Below, one piece after another: positions 8,276 through 16,649 of a stretch of 64,000 nt of DNA. Source of the stretch: Bacteroidales bacterium. GTDB taxonomy: Bacteria; Bacteroidota; Bacteroidia; Bacteroidales; UBA932. The first letter of the stretch is position 1. Each line of letters opens with the position of its first letter. The DNA lies in contig JAEEQS010000006.1 of NCBI GenBank assembly GCA_016285455.1, positions 1 to 64,000 on the forward strand. Direction: 5' to 3'. The position numbers and the translations under genes were made by a program. The notes beneath the pieces are model-generated. The model was not told the origin of the DNA. It made no database searches and saw only the letters and a list, made by a program, of their open reading frames with translations.

Positions 8276-8488
8276 ATGGAAGAAAAGAGAATGAAAGGGA
8301 GCGGATTTGTCCCAGCAAGAGATGATGAGCTCTCGTTGTGCGGGGGGATGAACCCCGACACAATCAGGAAGATCGCTAAGATCATCGGCATCATTGTGGA
8401 TTTCATTTCCAGCTATGGGGAAGATTTCTACAAAGGCTACAAGAAAGGGCGTGAGGGCAAACCTCTGTTTGTATTTTCAGGCAAGTAA
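8276..8488 (+). CDS. Double-glycine leader bacteriocin-type precursor peptide 1
   Basis: A 70-residue precursor with a leader ending DDELSLCGG, matching the C39 recognition pattern (hydrophobic residues before Gly-Gly). Cleavage after GG would release a 46-residue peptide beginning MNPDTIRKIAKIIGIIV, with an amphipathic hydrophobic N half and a basic Gly/Tyr/Lys-rich C half containing GYKKG (a GxxxG motif). It has no cysteines, so no disulfide or lanthionine ring. An alternative ATG at 8291 gives a leader MKGSGFV... that lines up with MKGFVEI... of the next gene, so 8291 may be the true start. It lies directly downstream of a dedicated C39 exporter. Confidence 0.7.
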   Translation: MEEKRMKGSGFVPARDDELSLCGGMNPDTIRKIAKIIGIIVDFISSYGEDFYKGYKKGREGKPLFVFSGK

Positions 8489-8493
8489 GGAGG
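8487..8493 (+). promoter_or_regulatory. Shine-Dalgarno sequence of precursor peptide 2
   Basis: AAGGAGG, strong and unusual for this genome, overlaps the stop codon of precursor 1. It is 7 bases before the ATG at 8501 but only 1 base before the ATG at 8495, so it points to 8501 as the start. Confidence 0.65.
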
Positions 8494-8500
8494 AATGGTT

Positions 8501-8695
8501 ATGAAAGGATTTGTTGAAATCTCACAAGCAGACCAGACCCTGGTTTTCGGCGGGAAGGATGCGGATGTTGCCCGTTTTATGGAAGCTTTGGGCTACGGAA
8601 TTGGAGCTTTGGTAAGGGCAATAAAGCTCTTGCTCCAAAACAAGCATAGCGTCACGGAAGTACAGACTGAAATCCTGAGGATGTATGCCAGATAG
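8501..8695 (+). CDS. Double-glycine leader bacteriocin-type precursor peptide 2
   Basis: A 64-residue precursor with an 18-residue leader ending QADQTLVFGG. The predicted mature peptide is 46 residues, the same length as that of peptide 1. It begins KDADVARFMEALGYGIG and continues into a hydrophobic-basic amphipathic helix. GYGIG with the preceding leucine region gives a GxxxG motif (mature residues 13-17), as in class IIb two-peptide bacteriocins. There is no cysteine. The ATG at 8501 is chosen because of the well-placed AAGGAGG. A terminator follows at once, closing the operon. It does not match the cysteine-containing bacteroidetocin pattern known to me. Confidence 0.7.
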   Translation: MKGFVEISQADQTLVFGGKDADVARFMEALGYGIGALVRAIKLLLQNKHSVTEVQTEILRMYAR

Positions 8696-8703
8696 CAATT
8701 GTG

Positions 8704-8733
8704 AAAAAGGGGATGGCAACATTCCCTTTTTTA
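8704..8733 (+). terminator. Terminator after the precursor peptides
   Basis: An AAAAAGGG-type arm, a short loop and a CCCTTTTTT arm running into further T residues: a Rho-independent type hairpin right after the last peptide gene. Confidence 0.7.
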
Positions 8734-8753
8734 TTTTCACTCAGTAATATTTG

Positions 8754-8761
8754 TATATTTG
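8754..8761 (+). promoter_or_regulatory. -7 box of the tolC-hlyD-tsaB transcript
   Basis: TATATTTG, exact TAnnTTTG match. It ends only 6 bases before the tolC-like ATG, so the transcript would have almost no leader. Confidence 0.55.
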
Positions 8762-8767
8762 CACCCG

Positions 8768-10099
8768 ATGAAAAAAATATTGCTCATATCAGCCATTCTG
8801 GTAATGGCTTCAAGCCTGGTCTCCCGCGCCCAAAACGCCCGGCTGTGGACCTTGCAGCAATGCATAGAATACGCCAGGGAGAACAATCTCCAGGTCAAGA
8901 TGGAAGAAATAGGAGTAGAGCAGGCAAAAGGCAATCTCTCCCAGTCCAAATGGGATCTGGCTCCAAGCATAAACGCCGGCCTTAGCCACAGTATGAGCTG
9001 GGGAAGAAGCGTCAATCTCCAGACGCTGGAAATCATCAAGAATAAAAGGAGTATGTCCACCAGCGGAAACCTCAGCGCTTCCGCCACAGTTTTCTCAGGA
9101 TTCGCCAAAACTAATTCCATAAAAAGCAACTACACCTCTCTGCAGATTGCAAAGGAGCAGGTGGAAAAAGTCAAGAACGATATAACCATTCAGATAACAC
9201 GGGCTTACCTTCAGCTTCTGCTTGCCAGGGAGATAGAGCGCTGCGCCATAGAAACTTGCAACAGCACCGCCGAGCAGGTAGACCGCACTTCCAAGCTTGT
9301 TGATGCGGGAAGCCAGGCCTACAGCACTCTGCTGGAGGTTCAGGCTCAGTTGGCAAACGAAAAGTCACAGCTGGTTTCAGCTTCTTCAGATGTAAGGAGC
9401 AATCTTCTGACACTGATGCAGCTGCTGGATTTGCCTGCGGAGGCTGAGAAGGATTTTGACATTGTTTCTCCAGAAGTGAATCCCGATGAAGACCTCCTTC
9501 CTGAAGGCACTGTAGATGGAATCTACGGCCAGGCACTTTCACTTCCTCAAGTTAAAATCGCTGAGTATAATCTTGAAAAAAGCAAATACGACTTCAAGGC
9601 CATAAGGGCAAGGATGATGCCGTCGGTTTCTGTTCAAGCAGGCTACGGTTCCTATTATACAGATGGTCAGAGCGGAGCGTTCTTTACCCAGTTTGAGCAC
9701 AACAAGAATCCGTCTGTGGGAATATCGCTGAGCATTCCTGTATTCAACGGCTTTTCCTACAGAATAGCATCGCGCAACGCAAGGCTTGCCTCTGAGAATA
9801 CAGCCATTATGCTGGAAGTTCAAAAGCAGTCTCTGTACAAGGAAATCCAGACTGCATACAACGAAGCTTTCAACGCTCTTGAGAGGATGAAGGCTGCCAA
9901 GGAAAATATGAGAAGCATCCAGGAATCTTTCACATATACAGAAAATAAGTTCAACGTGGGCATGATGAACGCCACAGACTACAATATTGCAAAAACCAAT
10001 TTGTTCAAGGCTCAAAGTGCCTATTACCAAGCCAAGTACCAGTACCTTTTTGAACTGAAGATCCTGGATTTCTACAAAGGCAAGGCCATCAACCTATAA
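8768..10099 (+). CDS. TolC family outer membrane efflux protein
   Basis: Outer-membrane channel of tripartite exporters. It is 443 residues with a signal peptide (residues 1-23, ending VSRAQ) and two long internally similar halves rich in coiled-coil heptads typical of OEP repeats (e.g. LWTLQQCIEYARENNLQ near the N terminus). It is followed 10 bases later by an HlyD/MacA-type adaptor. The ATG at 8768 gives a clean signal peptide; an upstream TTG is inside the -7 box. It lies directly downstream of a C39 exporter and its peptides but behind a terminator with its own promoter, so it may serve that exporter or another pump. Confidence 0.9.
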   Translation: MKKILLISAILVMASSLVSRAQNARLWTLQQCIEYARENNLQVKMEEIGVEQAKGNLSQSKWDLAPSINAGLSHSMSWGRSVNLQTLEIIKNKRSMSTSGNLSASATVFSGFAKTNSIKSNYTSLQIAKEQVEKVKNDITIQITRAYLQLLLAREIERCAIETCNSTAEQVDRTSKLVDAGSQAYSTLLEVQAQLANEKSQLVSASSDVRSNLLTLMQLLDLPAEAEKDFDIVSPEVNPDEDLLPEGTVDGIYGQALSLPQVKIAEYNLEKSKYDFKAIRARMMPSVSVQAGYGSYYTDGQSGAFFTQFEHNKNPSVGISLSIPVFNGFSYRIASRNARLASENTAIMLEVQKQSLYKEIQTAYNEAFNALERMKAAKENMRSIQESFTYTENKFNVGMMNATDYNIAKTNLFKAQSAYYQAKYQYLFELKILDFYKGKAINL

Positions 10100-10109
10100 A
10101 CATTTTCAA

Positions 10110-11339
10110 ATGGCAAAGAAGAAGAAAAAGAACATCTGGTGGATAGCGGCTGCAATCCTGATAGTGATTCTGATGATTGCGTCCAAGACCTGCAAAAAGG
10201 ACAAGACTCCAGTTGTGGAGACCAGCAAGGTCGAAAGGATGACTATTGTTGAAACCATTCCTGCAAACGGCAAGATCCAGCCTGTTACGGAAGTGAAAAT
10301 TTCTCCAGACGTTTCAGGAGAAATCGTGGAACTTCACGTAAAGGAAGGAGACGCCGTAAAGAAAGGAGACCTGATTATCAAGATAAAGCAGGACATCTAC
10401 CTTTCCGCAGTGGACCAGGCAATGGCATCTCTGAACGCGGCAAGGGCATCCTACAAGCAGCAGCAGGCCCAGACTCTGAGGGCAAAGCAGAATTACGACC
10501 GCTACGCCAAACTCTATGAGCTTAGGACGGTTTCCAAGGCGGAATACGAAGCAGCCAGCGCTGAATGGGATGTTGCACAACAACAGCTGGATGGAGCCAA
10601 GTTCAATATTTCCAGCGCGGAAGCCAGGGTGAAAGAAGCCAGGGAAAATCTTCTCAAGACTACAATTTATTCACCGATGGACGGAATCATTTCCAAGCTC
10701 AGCGTGGAGCTTGGAGAAAGAGTTGTGGGAACCAGCCAGATGGCCGGAACTGAAATGTTCCGTGTTGCCGATTTCAGCCAGATGGAAGTTCTGGTAGACG
10801 TGAACGAGAACGACATCATCCGCCTCAACCCTGGGGACAGCGCCCAGATAACGGTTGACGCCTATACAGACCGTACCTTCAGCGGAGTAGTAACAGAAGT
10901 GGCAAATTCATCCAAGACTTCTTCAACTTCTTCTATAGACCAGGCCACAACATTTGAAGTCAAGGTCAGGATAACCCCTGAGTCTTATCTGGACCTTATG
11001 GCAGAAAATGCCTCTCCTTTCCGTCCTGGAATGAGCGCCTCTGTCCAAATCCAGACCAGCAAGGCCGAGAACGTTCCGGCTCTTCCTATATCCGCCATCA
11101 CTTCAAGGAGCGACATCGCTGCCGGTACCACAGGCAAGGCCTTTGTATTCACATACTCAGCCAAGGACCAGACGGTTCATCCGGTTGCCGTTAAGACTGG
11201 TCTTCAGGACATGACTCACATTCAGATAACAGACGGTATTTCAGATACTTCTGTGGTTGTTGCAGGACCTTTCTCCGCCATCAGCAAAACGCTCAGAGAC
11301 GGTATGAAAGTCAAGGTAAGCGGCCCGGGCATAAAGTAA
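10110..11339 (+). CDS. HlyD/MacA-type periplasmic adaptor (efflux membrane fusion protein)
   Basis: A 409-residue membrane fusion protein. Residues 1-30 hold a basic start and one membrane anchor (WWIAAAILIVILMIA). A biotinyl-lipoyl half-motif (VSGEIVELHVKEGDAVKKGD, ~68-87) is followed by a coiled-coil hairpin (~100-185), the second lipoyl half (IYSPMDGIISKL), then beta-barrel and membrane-proximal domains. It bridges an inner-membrane transporter to TolC. No MacB or RND permease is encoded next to it; the nearest candidate inner-membrane partner is the C39 ABC exporter upstream. tsaB follows after 4 bases, so it is co-transcribed. Confidence 0.9.
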   Translation: MAKKKKKNIWWIAAAILIVILMIASKTCKKDKTPVVETSKVERMTIVETIPANGKIQPVTEVKISPDVSGEIVELHVKEGDAVKKGDLIIKIKQDIYLSAVDQAMASLNAARASYKQQQAQTLRAKQNYDRYAKLYELRTVSKAEYEAASAEWDVAQQQLDGAKFNISSAEARVKEARENLLKTTIYSPMDGIISKLSVELGERVVGTSQMAGTEMFRVADFSQMEVLVDVNENDIIRLNPGDSAQITVDAYTDRTFSGVVTEVANSSKTSSTSSIDQATTFEVKVRITPESYLDLMAENASPFRPGMSASVQIQTSKAENVPALPISAITSRSDIAAGTTGKAFVFTYSAKDQTVHPVAVKTGLQDMTHIQITDGISDTSVVVAGPFSAISKTLRDGMKVKVSGPGIK

Positions 11340-11343
11340 ATTT

Positions 11344-12048
11344 ATGAGCCAGTTTATTCTTCTCATAGAATCTGCGACAGATACCTGCTCGGCAGCGCTG
11401 AGCCAAGGCAGCACCCTTATTGCACAAGAGGTCTGCCGCATCCCACGCTGCCACGATACCGTTCTGGCTCCTTTGGTTGACGGCATTCTGAAAGAAAACA
11501 ATCTCAAGCCCCAAGACCTTGCAGCTGTGGCTGTTAGCGAAGGGCCGGGCAGCTATATGGGCCTTAGGATTGGAGTTTCTCTGGCAAAGGGAATAGCCTA
11601 TGCCGCAAAAACCAGGCTGATAGGAATAAGCACGCTTGAGGTTATAGCCAGCTGCGCCCTTGAAGAAACACCAAAATCTTTCAGTCATATTGTTCCTATG
11701 ATTGATGCCGGCAGGATGGAAGTTTACACTGCTGTGTTTGACGGCAATTGTATCCCGACAGAAAAAACTGAAGCCAAGATTCTGGATGAAAACAGTTTCA
11801 GGCAAATCGTAGAAGAAGGCTCCGTTCTTTTTGCAGGAAACGGAGCCCCAAAATTCGGAAAATTGCTGGAAGAAAAGTTTGGTGCCTTGCCTGAAAACGC
11901 CACGATCCTGGACCAGGCGCCACTTGCCTCAGGCCTCAGGACCGCTGCATCTAAAGCTCTGGAAGAAGGCCGCTTTGCAGACCTTGCCTATTTCCAGCCT
12001 TTCTATCTTAAAGAATTTATTCCTGGCAAACAGAAGAAACTGCTTTAG
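11344..12048 (+). CDS. tsaB: tRNA threonylcarbamoyladenosine biosynthesis protein TsaB
   Basis: Partner of TsaD in adding threonylcarbamoyl to A37 of tRNAs reading ANN codons. The 234-residue protein shows the family start LLIESATDTCSAAL and the SEGPGSYMGLRIG motif near residues 62-74. It is encoded at the end of the tolC-hlyD transcript and overlaps the convergent lipoprotein gene by 32 bases at its 3' end. Confidence 0.93.
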   Translation: MSQFILLIESATDTCSAALSQGSTLIAQEVCRIPRCHDTVLAPLVDGILKENNLKPQDLAAVAVSEGPGSYMGLRIGVSLAKGIAYAAKTRLIGISTLEVIASCALEETPKSFSHIVPMIDAGRMEVYTAVFDGNCIPTEKTEAKILDENSFRQIVEEGSVLFAGNGAPKFGKLLEEKFGALPENATILDQAPLASGLRTAASKALEEGRFADLAYFQPFYLKEFIPGKQKKLL

Positions 12049-13159
12049 CCAGGCCGTTTTTGTCAAAAAGATCTTTGCCCGCAATAGATCCGTCTTTGCT
12101 GAAAATAAAGAGGGCCGGAAGCTTTGTCACATTGTACTGGACGATGCCCTGCGTTGCAGTGCCTTTCCCGTCGCAAACGTTAATCCAAGGGAAGCGGTTT
12201 ACTATTGAGTGCCAGTAAGCCTTGTCTGTTCCCACACATACAGAGTAAATTTCCAGGCCGCGACCCTTGAACTGGTCGTAAACTTTCTCCAGTTCCGCGT
12301 TGAACATCTTCTGGGTGTTGTCAGTTGGATCCCAGAAAATAAGTATGAAAGGCCTTCCGGACAAGTCTGTGAGATTCCTTATCTGAGCCTGGGTGTCAGG
12401 CAGTGATATTTCAGGGAAATTGGTTTGTGGAGCATTCTTCATCCTGTAGCTGAGCTCCATATCGTTGAACAGCGCAACCGCCTCTTTGTCAAGGGCTGCT
12501 ACATATGGAGAAGCGGGATAGTCAACCTTAAGCGAATCTGCCAGCTGGCGGAAGTAAACTCCGTCTGTAAGATCGGCAAACAGCGGGAAGTTTTCGTTGA
12601 GCTGCCTGTAAAGATTCCTCAGGTTTGTAAATGAATGCGGATTGGAAACAAGATGCTTGATTGCTGCCTGCTTTTGAGATACATAAAGTTTTCCCAGTTC
12701 CAGGCGAAGCCTTTTCACGGACTCAATGTCACCGATTTCGTTGCAGGCTATAAGCTGAACGCTGAGGGAATCAAAGGACTTCTGACCCTTGGCAATCTCA
12801 TCGTCCAGTTTTTGGAGAAGCTCACTTTCAGGACTACCGGAAATCTTCAGGCCTCTTCCGTTGGAATCAGCTTCCACCTTAGCCTTGTCTCCAGGGCAAA
12901 GAAGCAGGCTTGCTATGCGTATTCCGTTATAGTCCAGATAGTAGAAGTTAGGAGACTTGTATGGAAGATCCAGCTTGACGGAAGCCTTTCCGGCGGCATC
13001 TGTCTTGAGAGTATCCACCACGTCTACCTTGTTAACATTCAGAAGGCTGAGCACAACTTCCTTTTGGGCGGCCCCATCTATCTTTATCTTCAGCGATGCC
13101 TTGTCAGAAGAACAGGCTGCAAAAGCGAGCAAGGCGGCCAGGAACAAAAACTTTCTCAT
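12017..13159 (-). CDS. Thioredoxin-fold lipoprotein (TlpA/DUF4369-like) lacking the CxxC motif
   Basis: A 380-residue lipoprotein. The signal peptide MRKFLFLAALLAFAAC has its lipobox cysteine at 16. An N-terminal beta domain of the DUF4369 type (residues ~22-110) is followed by a helical linker and a C-terminal AhpC/TSA-thioredoxin-like domain (~240-380) with the cis-proline KLPALFIF. Where TlpA has WCxxC it reads FWDPTDNTQKMF, so the redox cysteines are missing and the domain is probably not an oxidoreductase. The ATG at 13159 is preferred over an upstream one because it gives the signal peptide and follows the HIT stop by one base. Confidence 0.8.
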   Translation of the reverse strand: MRKFLFLAALLAFAACSSDKASLKIKIDGAAQKEVVLSLLNVNKVDVVDTLKTDAAGKASVKLDLPYKSPNFYYLDYNGIRIASLLLCPGDKAKVEADSNGRGLKISGSPESELLQKLDDEIAKGQKSFDSLSVQLIACNEIGDIESVKRLRLELGKLYVSQKQAAIKHLVSNPHSFTNLRNLYRQLNENFPLFADLTDGVYFRQLADSLKVDYPASPYVAALDKEAVALFNDMELSYRMKNAPQTNFPEISLPDTQAQIRNLTDLSGRPFILIFWDPTDNTQKMFNAELEKVYDQFKGRGLEIYSVCVGTDKAYWHSIVNRFPWINVCDGKGTATQGIVQYNVTKLPALFIFSKDGSIAGKDLFDKNGLAKAVSSVCQE

Positions 13160-13160
13160 A

Positions 13161-13556
13161 CTAAAGTTCCTTTCTGATTTTTTCTGCAATCTCTTCCATT
13201 TCTTCTTTGGAAGGATGTAGCTTCTTTGCACCATCAAAATCGAGGTCTCCCTCGTTGTTCATAGGCACCAGATGAATGTGGGCGTGAGGCACTTCCAGCC
13301 CTATCACGGCAACCCCTATCTTGCGGCAAGGGATAGCCCTTTTCTGTGCCTCGGCGATTTTCTTTGCAAATTTCCACAGACCCGCATAGTATTCATCTTC
13401 ATAATCAAAGATATAGTCCTTCTCGTCCTTAGGAACTACCAGAGTATGCCCCATCTGCACCGGGGATATGTCCAGAAATGCAAAGTAGTCTTCTGTCTCG
13501 GCGATTTTGTAACAAGGAATCTCGCCTGCAATAATTCTTGAAAATATTGAAGCCAT
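13161..13556 (-). CDS. HIT family nucleotide-binding protein
   Basis: A 131-residue histidine-triad protein, probably a purine nucleotide phosphoramidase. It has the family opening SIFSRIIAGEIPCYKIAE and the histidine triad HAHIHLVP near residues 98-105. It lies 15 bases downstream of greA on the same strand and is probably in one transcript with greA and the lipoprotein that follows. Confidence 0.93.
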   Translation of the reverse strand: MASIFSRIIAGEIPCYKIAETEDYFAFLDISPVQMGHTLVVPKDEKDYIFDYEDEYYAGLWKFAKKIAEAQKRAIPCRKIGVAVIGLEVPHAHIHLVPMNNEGDLDFDGAKKLHPSKEEMEEIAEKIRKEL

Positions 13557-13571
13557 TTTCTTTGGTATTTG

Positions 13572-14045
13572 TCAGAGTGAAATGTCAAGGATTTCGAACT
13601 TGATGATTCCGGCCGGTGCGTTAACGTCCACAATCTCCCCTTTCTTTCTGCCGAACAGGGCCTTTCCAATAGGAGTAGACACCGCCAGCTTGCCTTCAGC
13701 AAGATTGGCCTCGCTTTCTCCGACCAGCGTGAATACCATCTTGGCGCCGGTCTTCAGGTTCTTGGCCGTAACCTTGTTGAGCATTCCCACCTGCTCAGTG
13801 TTTATCTGGGACTCGTCTATGATCTTGGCGTTTGCTATAAGATCCTGCATCTTGCTTATCTTCAGTTCAAGAAGTCCCTGGGCCTCACGGGCTGCGTCAT
13901 ATTCCGCGTTTTCAGAGAGGTCTCCCTTGTCTCTTGCCTCGGCAATGGCTCTGGAAATAGCCGGTCTTTGGACGGAGATCATATCGTTGAGCTCCTCCCT
14001 GAGTTTTTCCAGTCCTTCTGCCGTTACGTAATGTACTTTTGCCAT
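13572..14045 (-). CDS. greA: Transcription elongation factor GreA
   Basis: A 157-residue Gre factor that restarts backtracked RNA polymerase. It has an N-terminal coiled coil (residues ~1-75) with acidic tip DLSENAEYDAAREAQ and a C-terminal FKBP-like domain ending in STPIGKALFGRKKGEIVDV. The start at 14045 (MAKVHYVTAEGLEKL) is the family's normal N terminus. It has its own -7 box upstream at 14102-14109. Confidence 0.95.
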   Translation of the reverse strand: MAKVHYVTAEGLEKLREELNDMISVQRPAISRAIAEARDKGDLSENAEYDAAREAQGLLELKISKMQDLIANAKIIDESQINTEQVGMLNKVTAKNLKTGAKMVFTLVGESEANLAEGKLAVSTPIGKALFGRKKGEIVDVNAPAGIIKFEILDISL

Positions 14046-14101
14046 AACATAAAAATTAAGAAGAATCCCGGATGGGACTCCCCTGTGTTCCATTAACAGT
14101 G

Positions 14102-14109
14102 CAAATCTA
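14102..14109 (-). promoter_or_regulatory. -7 box of greA
   Basis: TAGATTTG on the minus strand, an exact TAnnTTTG match. It overlaps the ribF 3' end and lies 56 bases before the greA ATG. Confidence 0.45.
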
Positions 14110-14991
14110 CAAAAAATATTTCAGAGAATCCGCCTTGTCTTTCTCAAGCTGCAGCTTAAGCGCCTGCAAATCGGGGAACTTTACCTCGTCCCTTATTCTT
14201 CCAGCAAATTCCAAAACCAGATCCAAGCCATAGATATCCTCATCAAAATCAAGGATATGCGTTTCTATGGAAATATGCTTTCCGGAATTTACCGTAGGCC
14301 TGACTCCTATATTGCAGATTCCCTTGTACTTTTCTTTCCTAAGATATACGTCCACAGCATATACTCCGTTCCCCGGAACCAGCTTCAGCGGATCGTACAG
14401 TCCAAGATTGGCCGTAGGAAATCCTATGGTCCTTCCTAAATGGTTTCCCATTACCACCACTCCCGTCAAAGAGTATTTTCTTCCCAGGAATTCAGCTGCC
14501 TGCCTAACGTTTCCCCTCTCCAGCAGCTTACGAATCTTGGTGGAACTTATAACCTGCCCGTCCAGTTCAAATTCTTCTACCCTTACCGCCTCTATTCCGC
14601 ACCTCCGGCAAGTTTCAATCATCTGAGCTTGGTCCTCGCTGTCGTGGCCAAGCCTGTGGTCATAACCTATTACCAGATGCGTAACTCCGCACTTGTCAAC
14701 CAGATACTGCTTCAGAAACTCTTCCGTAGAAAGCTTGCTGAACTCCTTAGTAAAGTCCAGCACGGTTATCATATCTATGCCCAGGCTCCTGAAAAGCCTC
14801 TCCTTCTCCTGAAGAGAAGTCAGCAGCCTGAGGTCATAAGCCTCCTGCTGAAGCACGCTCCTGGGATGCGGCCAGAAGGTCACAATCTGGCTTTCCACTC
14901 CCAGTTCCTTGGCTTTGGCGCATACCGCTCTCACTACCTTCTGGTGGCCAAGATGCACTCCGTCAAAGAATCCTGTTGCCGCTACACTCAT
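14107..14991 (-). CDS. ribF: Bifunctional riboflavin kinase / FAD synthetase
   Basis: Makes FMN and FAD from riboflavin. The 294-residue protein has an N-terminal nucleotidyltransferase domain with GFFDGVHLGHQKV (residues 7-19) and ISSTKIRKLL (~146-155), and a C-terminal flavokinase domain with GNHLGRTIGFPTANLG. The start is slightly short compared with many homologues (MSVAATGFFDGVH) but contains the whole first motif. Its ATG overlaps the xseB stop as ATGA, indicating coupling. Confidence 0.93.
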   Translation of the reverse strand: MSVAATGFFDGVHLGHQKVVRAVCAKAKELGVESQIVTFWPHPRSVLQQEAYDLRLLTSLQEKERLFRSLGIDMITVLDFTKEFSKLSTEEFLKQYLVDKCGVTHLVIGYDHRLGHDSEDQAQMIETCRRCGIEAVRVEEFELDGQVISSTKIRKLLERGNVRQAAEFLGRKYSLTGVVVMGNHLGRTIGFPTANLGLYDPLKLVPGNGVYAVDVYLRKEKYKGICNIGVRPTVNSGKHISIETHILDFDEDIYGLDLVLEFAGRIRDEVKFPDLQALKLQLEKDKADSLKYFL

Positions 14992-15206
14992 TGTTCCTCT
15001 GTATTGTCTTCGTCATCCATTAGGGCTGCAAACCTTTCTTTGTAGCCTCTTAGCTGGCTCTTGCAGAACCCTATCAGCTGCATTGCCCGCTTGATGTCTT
15101 TTTCAATCCTGTCCAGAGGGGCGTCTTTTTCCTCCACTCTTTCCACGATTTGTTCGAGCTCAGCGATTGCTTTCTCGTAGGTCAGTTCTTCTTTCAGTTC
15201 TTCCAT
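14988..15206 (-). CDS. xseB: Exodeoxyribonuclease VII small subunit
   Basis: A 72-residue helical protein with the family core LTYEKAIAELEQIVERVEE and DAPLDRIEKDIKRAMQLIGFCKSQL. It pairs with XseA, encoded 19 bases upstream on the same strand, and overlaps ribF by 4 bases downstream. Confidence 0.93.
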   Translation of the reverse strand: MEELKEELTYEKAIAELEQIVERVEEKDAPLDRIEKDIKRAMQLIGFCKSQLRGYKERFAALMDDEDNTEEQ

Positions 15207-15225
15207 ATCTAAATACCTTTATCTG

Positions 15226-16569
15226 CTATCTCTTCTTTTCTGCTGTAACGGCGGTGGCGGTGAAGGTGACTTTTCCGTCACACATCATTATCGCGATGCG
15301 GCTTCCTTCTTCTATCTGCTCTATGGCGGTTACCTTTACTCCGTCTTTGAGTATTATGCCATACCCTTTGTAGAGGATTCTGGTCGGGTCCGCTCCTTCC
15401 AGCAGAACCTGCATCCTGTCCAGGCGATGCTCTTCCTGCATAATCCTTTTATTCACGGCTTCCCTTAGGCTCGACTCAAAACCGCCAATATGCATCTCCT
15501 GCCTAAAACAATTCATAGAAACCGCTTCAGATATTCTATGCGCCAGATCTTTCAGAAACACTGCCCGAGATTCGGCAAAGCGGCCCAAAGCGGAAGACAG
15601 CCTCATAGACAACCTGTCCAAAACTGCCGAACCCTCTTCCAGAATCTCTGAATAAGCGTCTGAAAGCCTCTGCTCCAGAGACAATATGGTCTCAGACGCA
15701 TCGGCGAACCTTTGTATAAGGAAATCCGCGGCTCCGGTAGGAGTCTTCACCCTCACGCTTGCTACGTCGTCGCAGATATGGTTGTCTCTTTCGTGCCCTA
15801 CTCCGCTTATAACCGGAAGGTTGCAAAGAGCAATGCTCCTGGCTATGAGATAATCGTCAAAGCAGACCAGATCCAGGTTGCTGCCGCCGCCTCTTATTAG
15901 GACAGCAGCGTCAAACTCATGAGCTCTTGAATTTATGCTTTCAAATGCCTTTTCAATGGAGGCTGGTGCATCGGCTCCCTGCATTGCAGCCTCGAACAAT
16001 TCTACTTCAAACCTGATTCCTGAATCCGAAAGATGCTTCATGAAATCTCCATATCCTGCCGCTCCCTGGGCGCTCACCACGGCTATCCTGTAAGGCAGAG
16101 CAGGAACTTCCAACTCCTTGTTCCTCTCCATCAGCCCTTCCTTCTGGAGCCTCTGAATGGTGGCTCGCCTCTGAGCCTCAATATCTCCCAGAGTGTAGGA
16201 AGGATTCAGATCCAGTACATTCAAGCTCAAGCCGTAAACCGGAGAGAACTGTACCTGAACATACAACATTACCTTTATGCCTTCTCTAAGGTCATCGCCG
16301 GTTCCCAGACGGAAAATATTGTTAAGAACGCTGGCCTTGTATGACCAGATTGTACCCCTGGCTTTTGCCACTGGATTACCCGCCGGATCGCTTTCCACCA
16401 GCTCCAGATAACAGTGCCCCCTGCTCCAGGAAACTTTGGCCAGTTCACACACAATCCACTTGGGAAGCCCTTCGGCATCCTCAATCAGGCCCTGAACTTG
16501 GGCCAGATAAGCGGAAAGCTTCACATACTCTTCCCTGAAAGCGTCCGTATCTAAACTGGCATTCGGCAT
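15226..16569 (-). CDS. xseA: Exodeoxyribonuclease VII large subunit
   Basis: Single-strand-specific exonuclease subunit of 447 residues. It has an N-terminal OB fold (WIVCELAKVSWSRGHCYLEL), the catalytic core with SAQGAAGYGDFMKHL and IRGGGSNLDLVCFDDY, and GVGHERDNHICDDVA, typical of XseA, followed by a helical C terminus. The ATG at 16569 (MPNASLDTDAF) is preferred over an upstream in-frame ATG that would add 23 unsupported residues. It is the first gene of xseA - xseB - ribF. Confidence 0.95.
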   Translation of the reverse strand: MPNASLDTDAFREEYVKLSAYLAQVQGLIEDAEGLPKWIVCELAKVSWSRGHCYLELVESDPAGNPVAKARGTIWSYKASVLNNIFRLGTGDDLREGIKVMLYVQVQFSPVYGLSLNVLDLNPSYTLGDIEAQRRATIQRLQKEGLMERNKELEVPALPYRIAVVSAQGAAGYGDFMKHLSDSGIRFEVELFEAAMQGADAPASIEKAFESINSRAHEFDAAVLIRGGGSNLDLVCFDDYLIARSIALCNLPVISGVGHERDNHICDDVASVRVKTPTGAADFLIQRFADASETILSLEQRLSDAYSEILEEGSAVLDRLSMRLSSALGRFAESRAVFLKDLAHRISEAVSMNCFRQEMHIGGFESSLREAVNKRIMQEEHRLDRMQVLLEGADPTRILYKGYGIILKDGVKVTAIEQIEEGSRIAIMMCDGKVTFTATAVTAEKKR

Positions 16570-16649
16570 AACAAAGCGCAAGGTACGAATTTTGAAGAAT
16601 AGTTTGTTGTTAGCGGCAAAAGTCCGTAAATTGCGCAAAATAATATTCT

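Noticed and set aside
11300-12300. Regulatory meaning of the 32-base tail overlap of tsaB and the lipoprotein gene
   Set aside because: Convergent 3' overlaps are common in compact genomes; nothing else marks this one.
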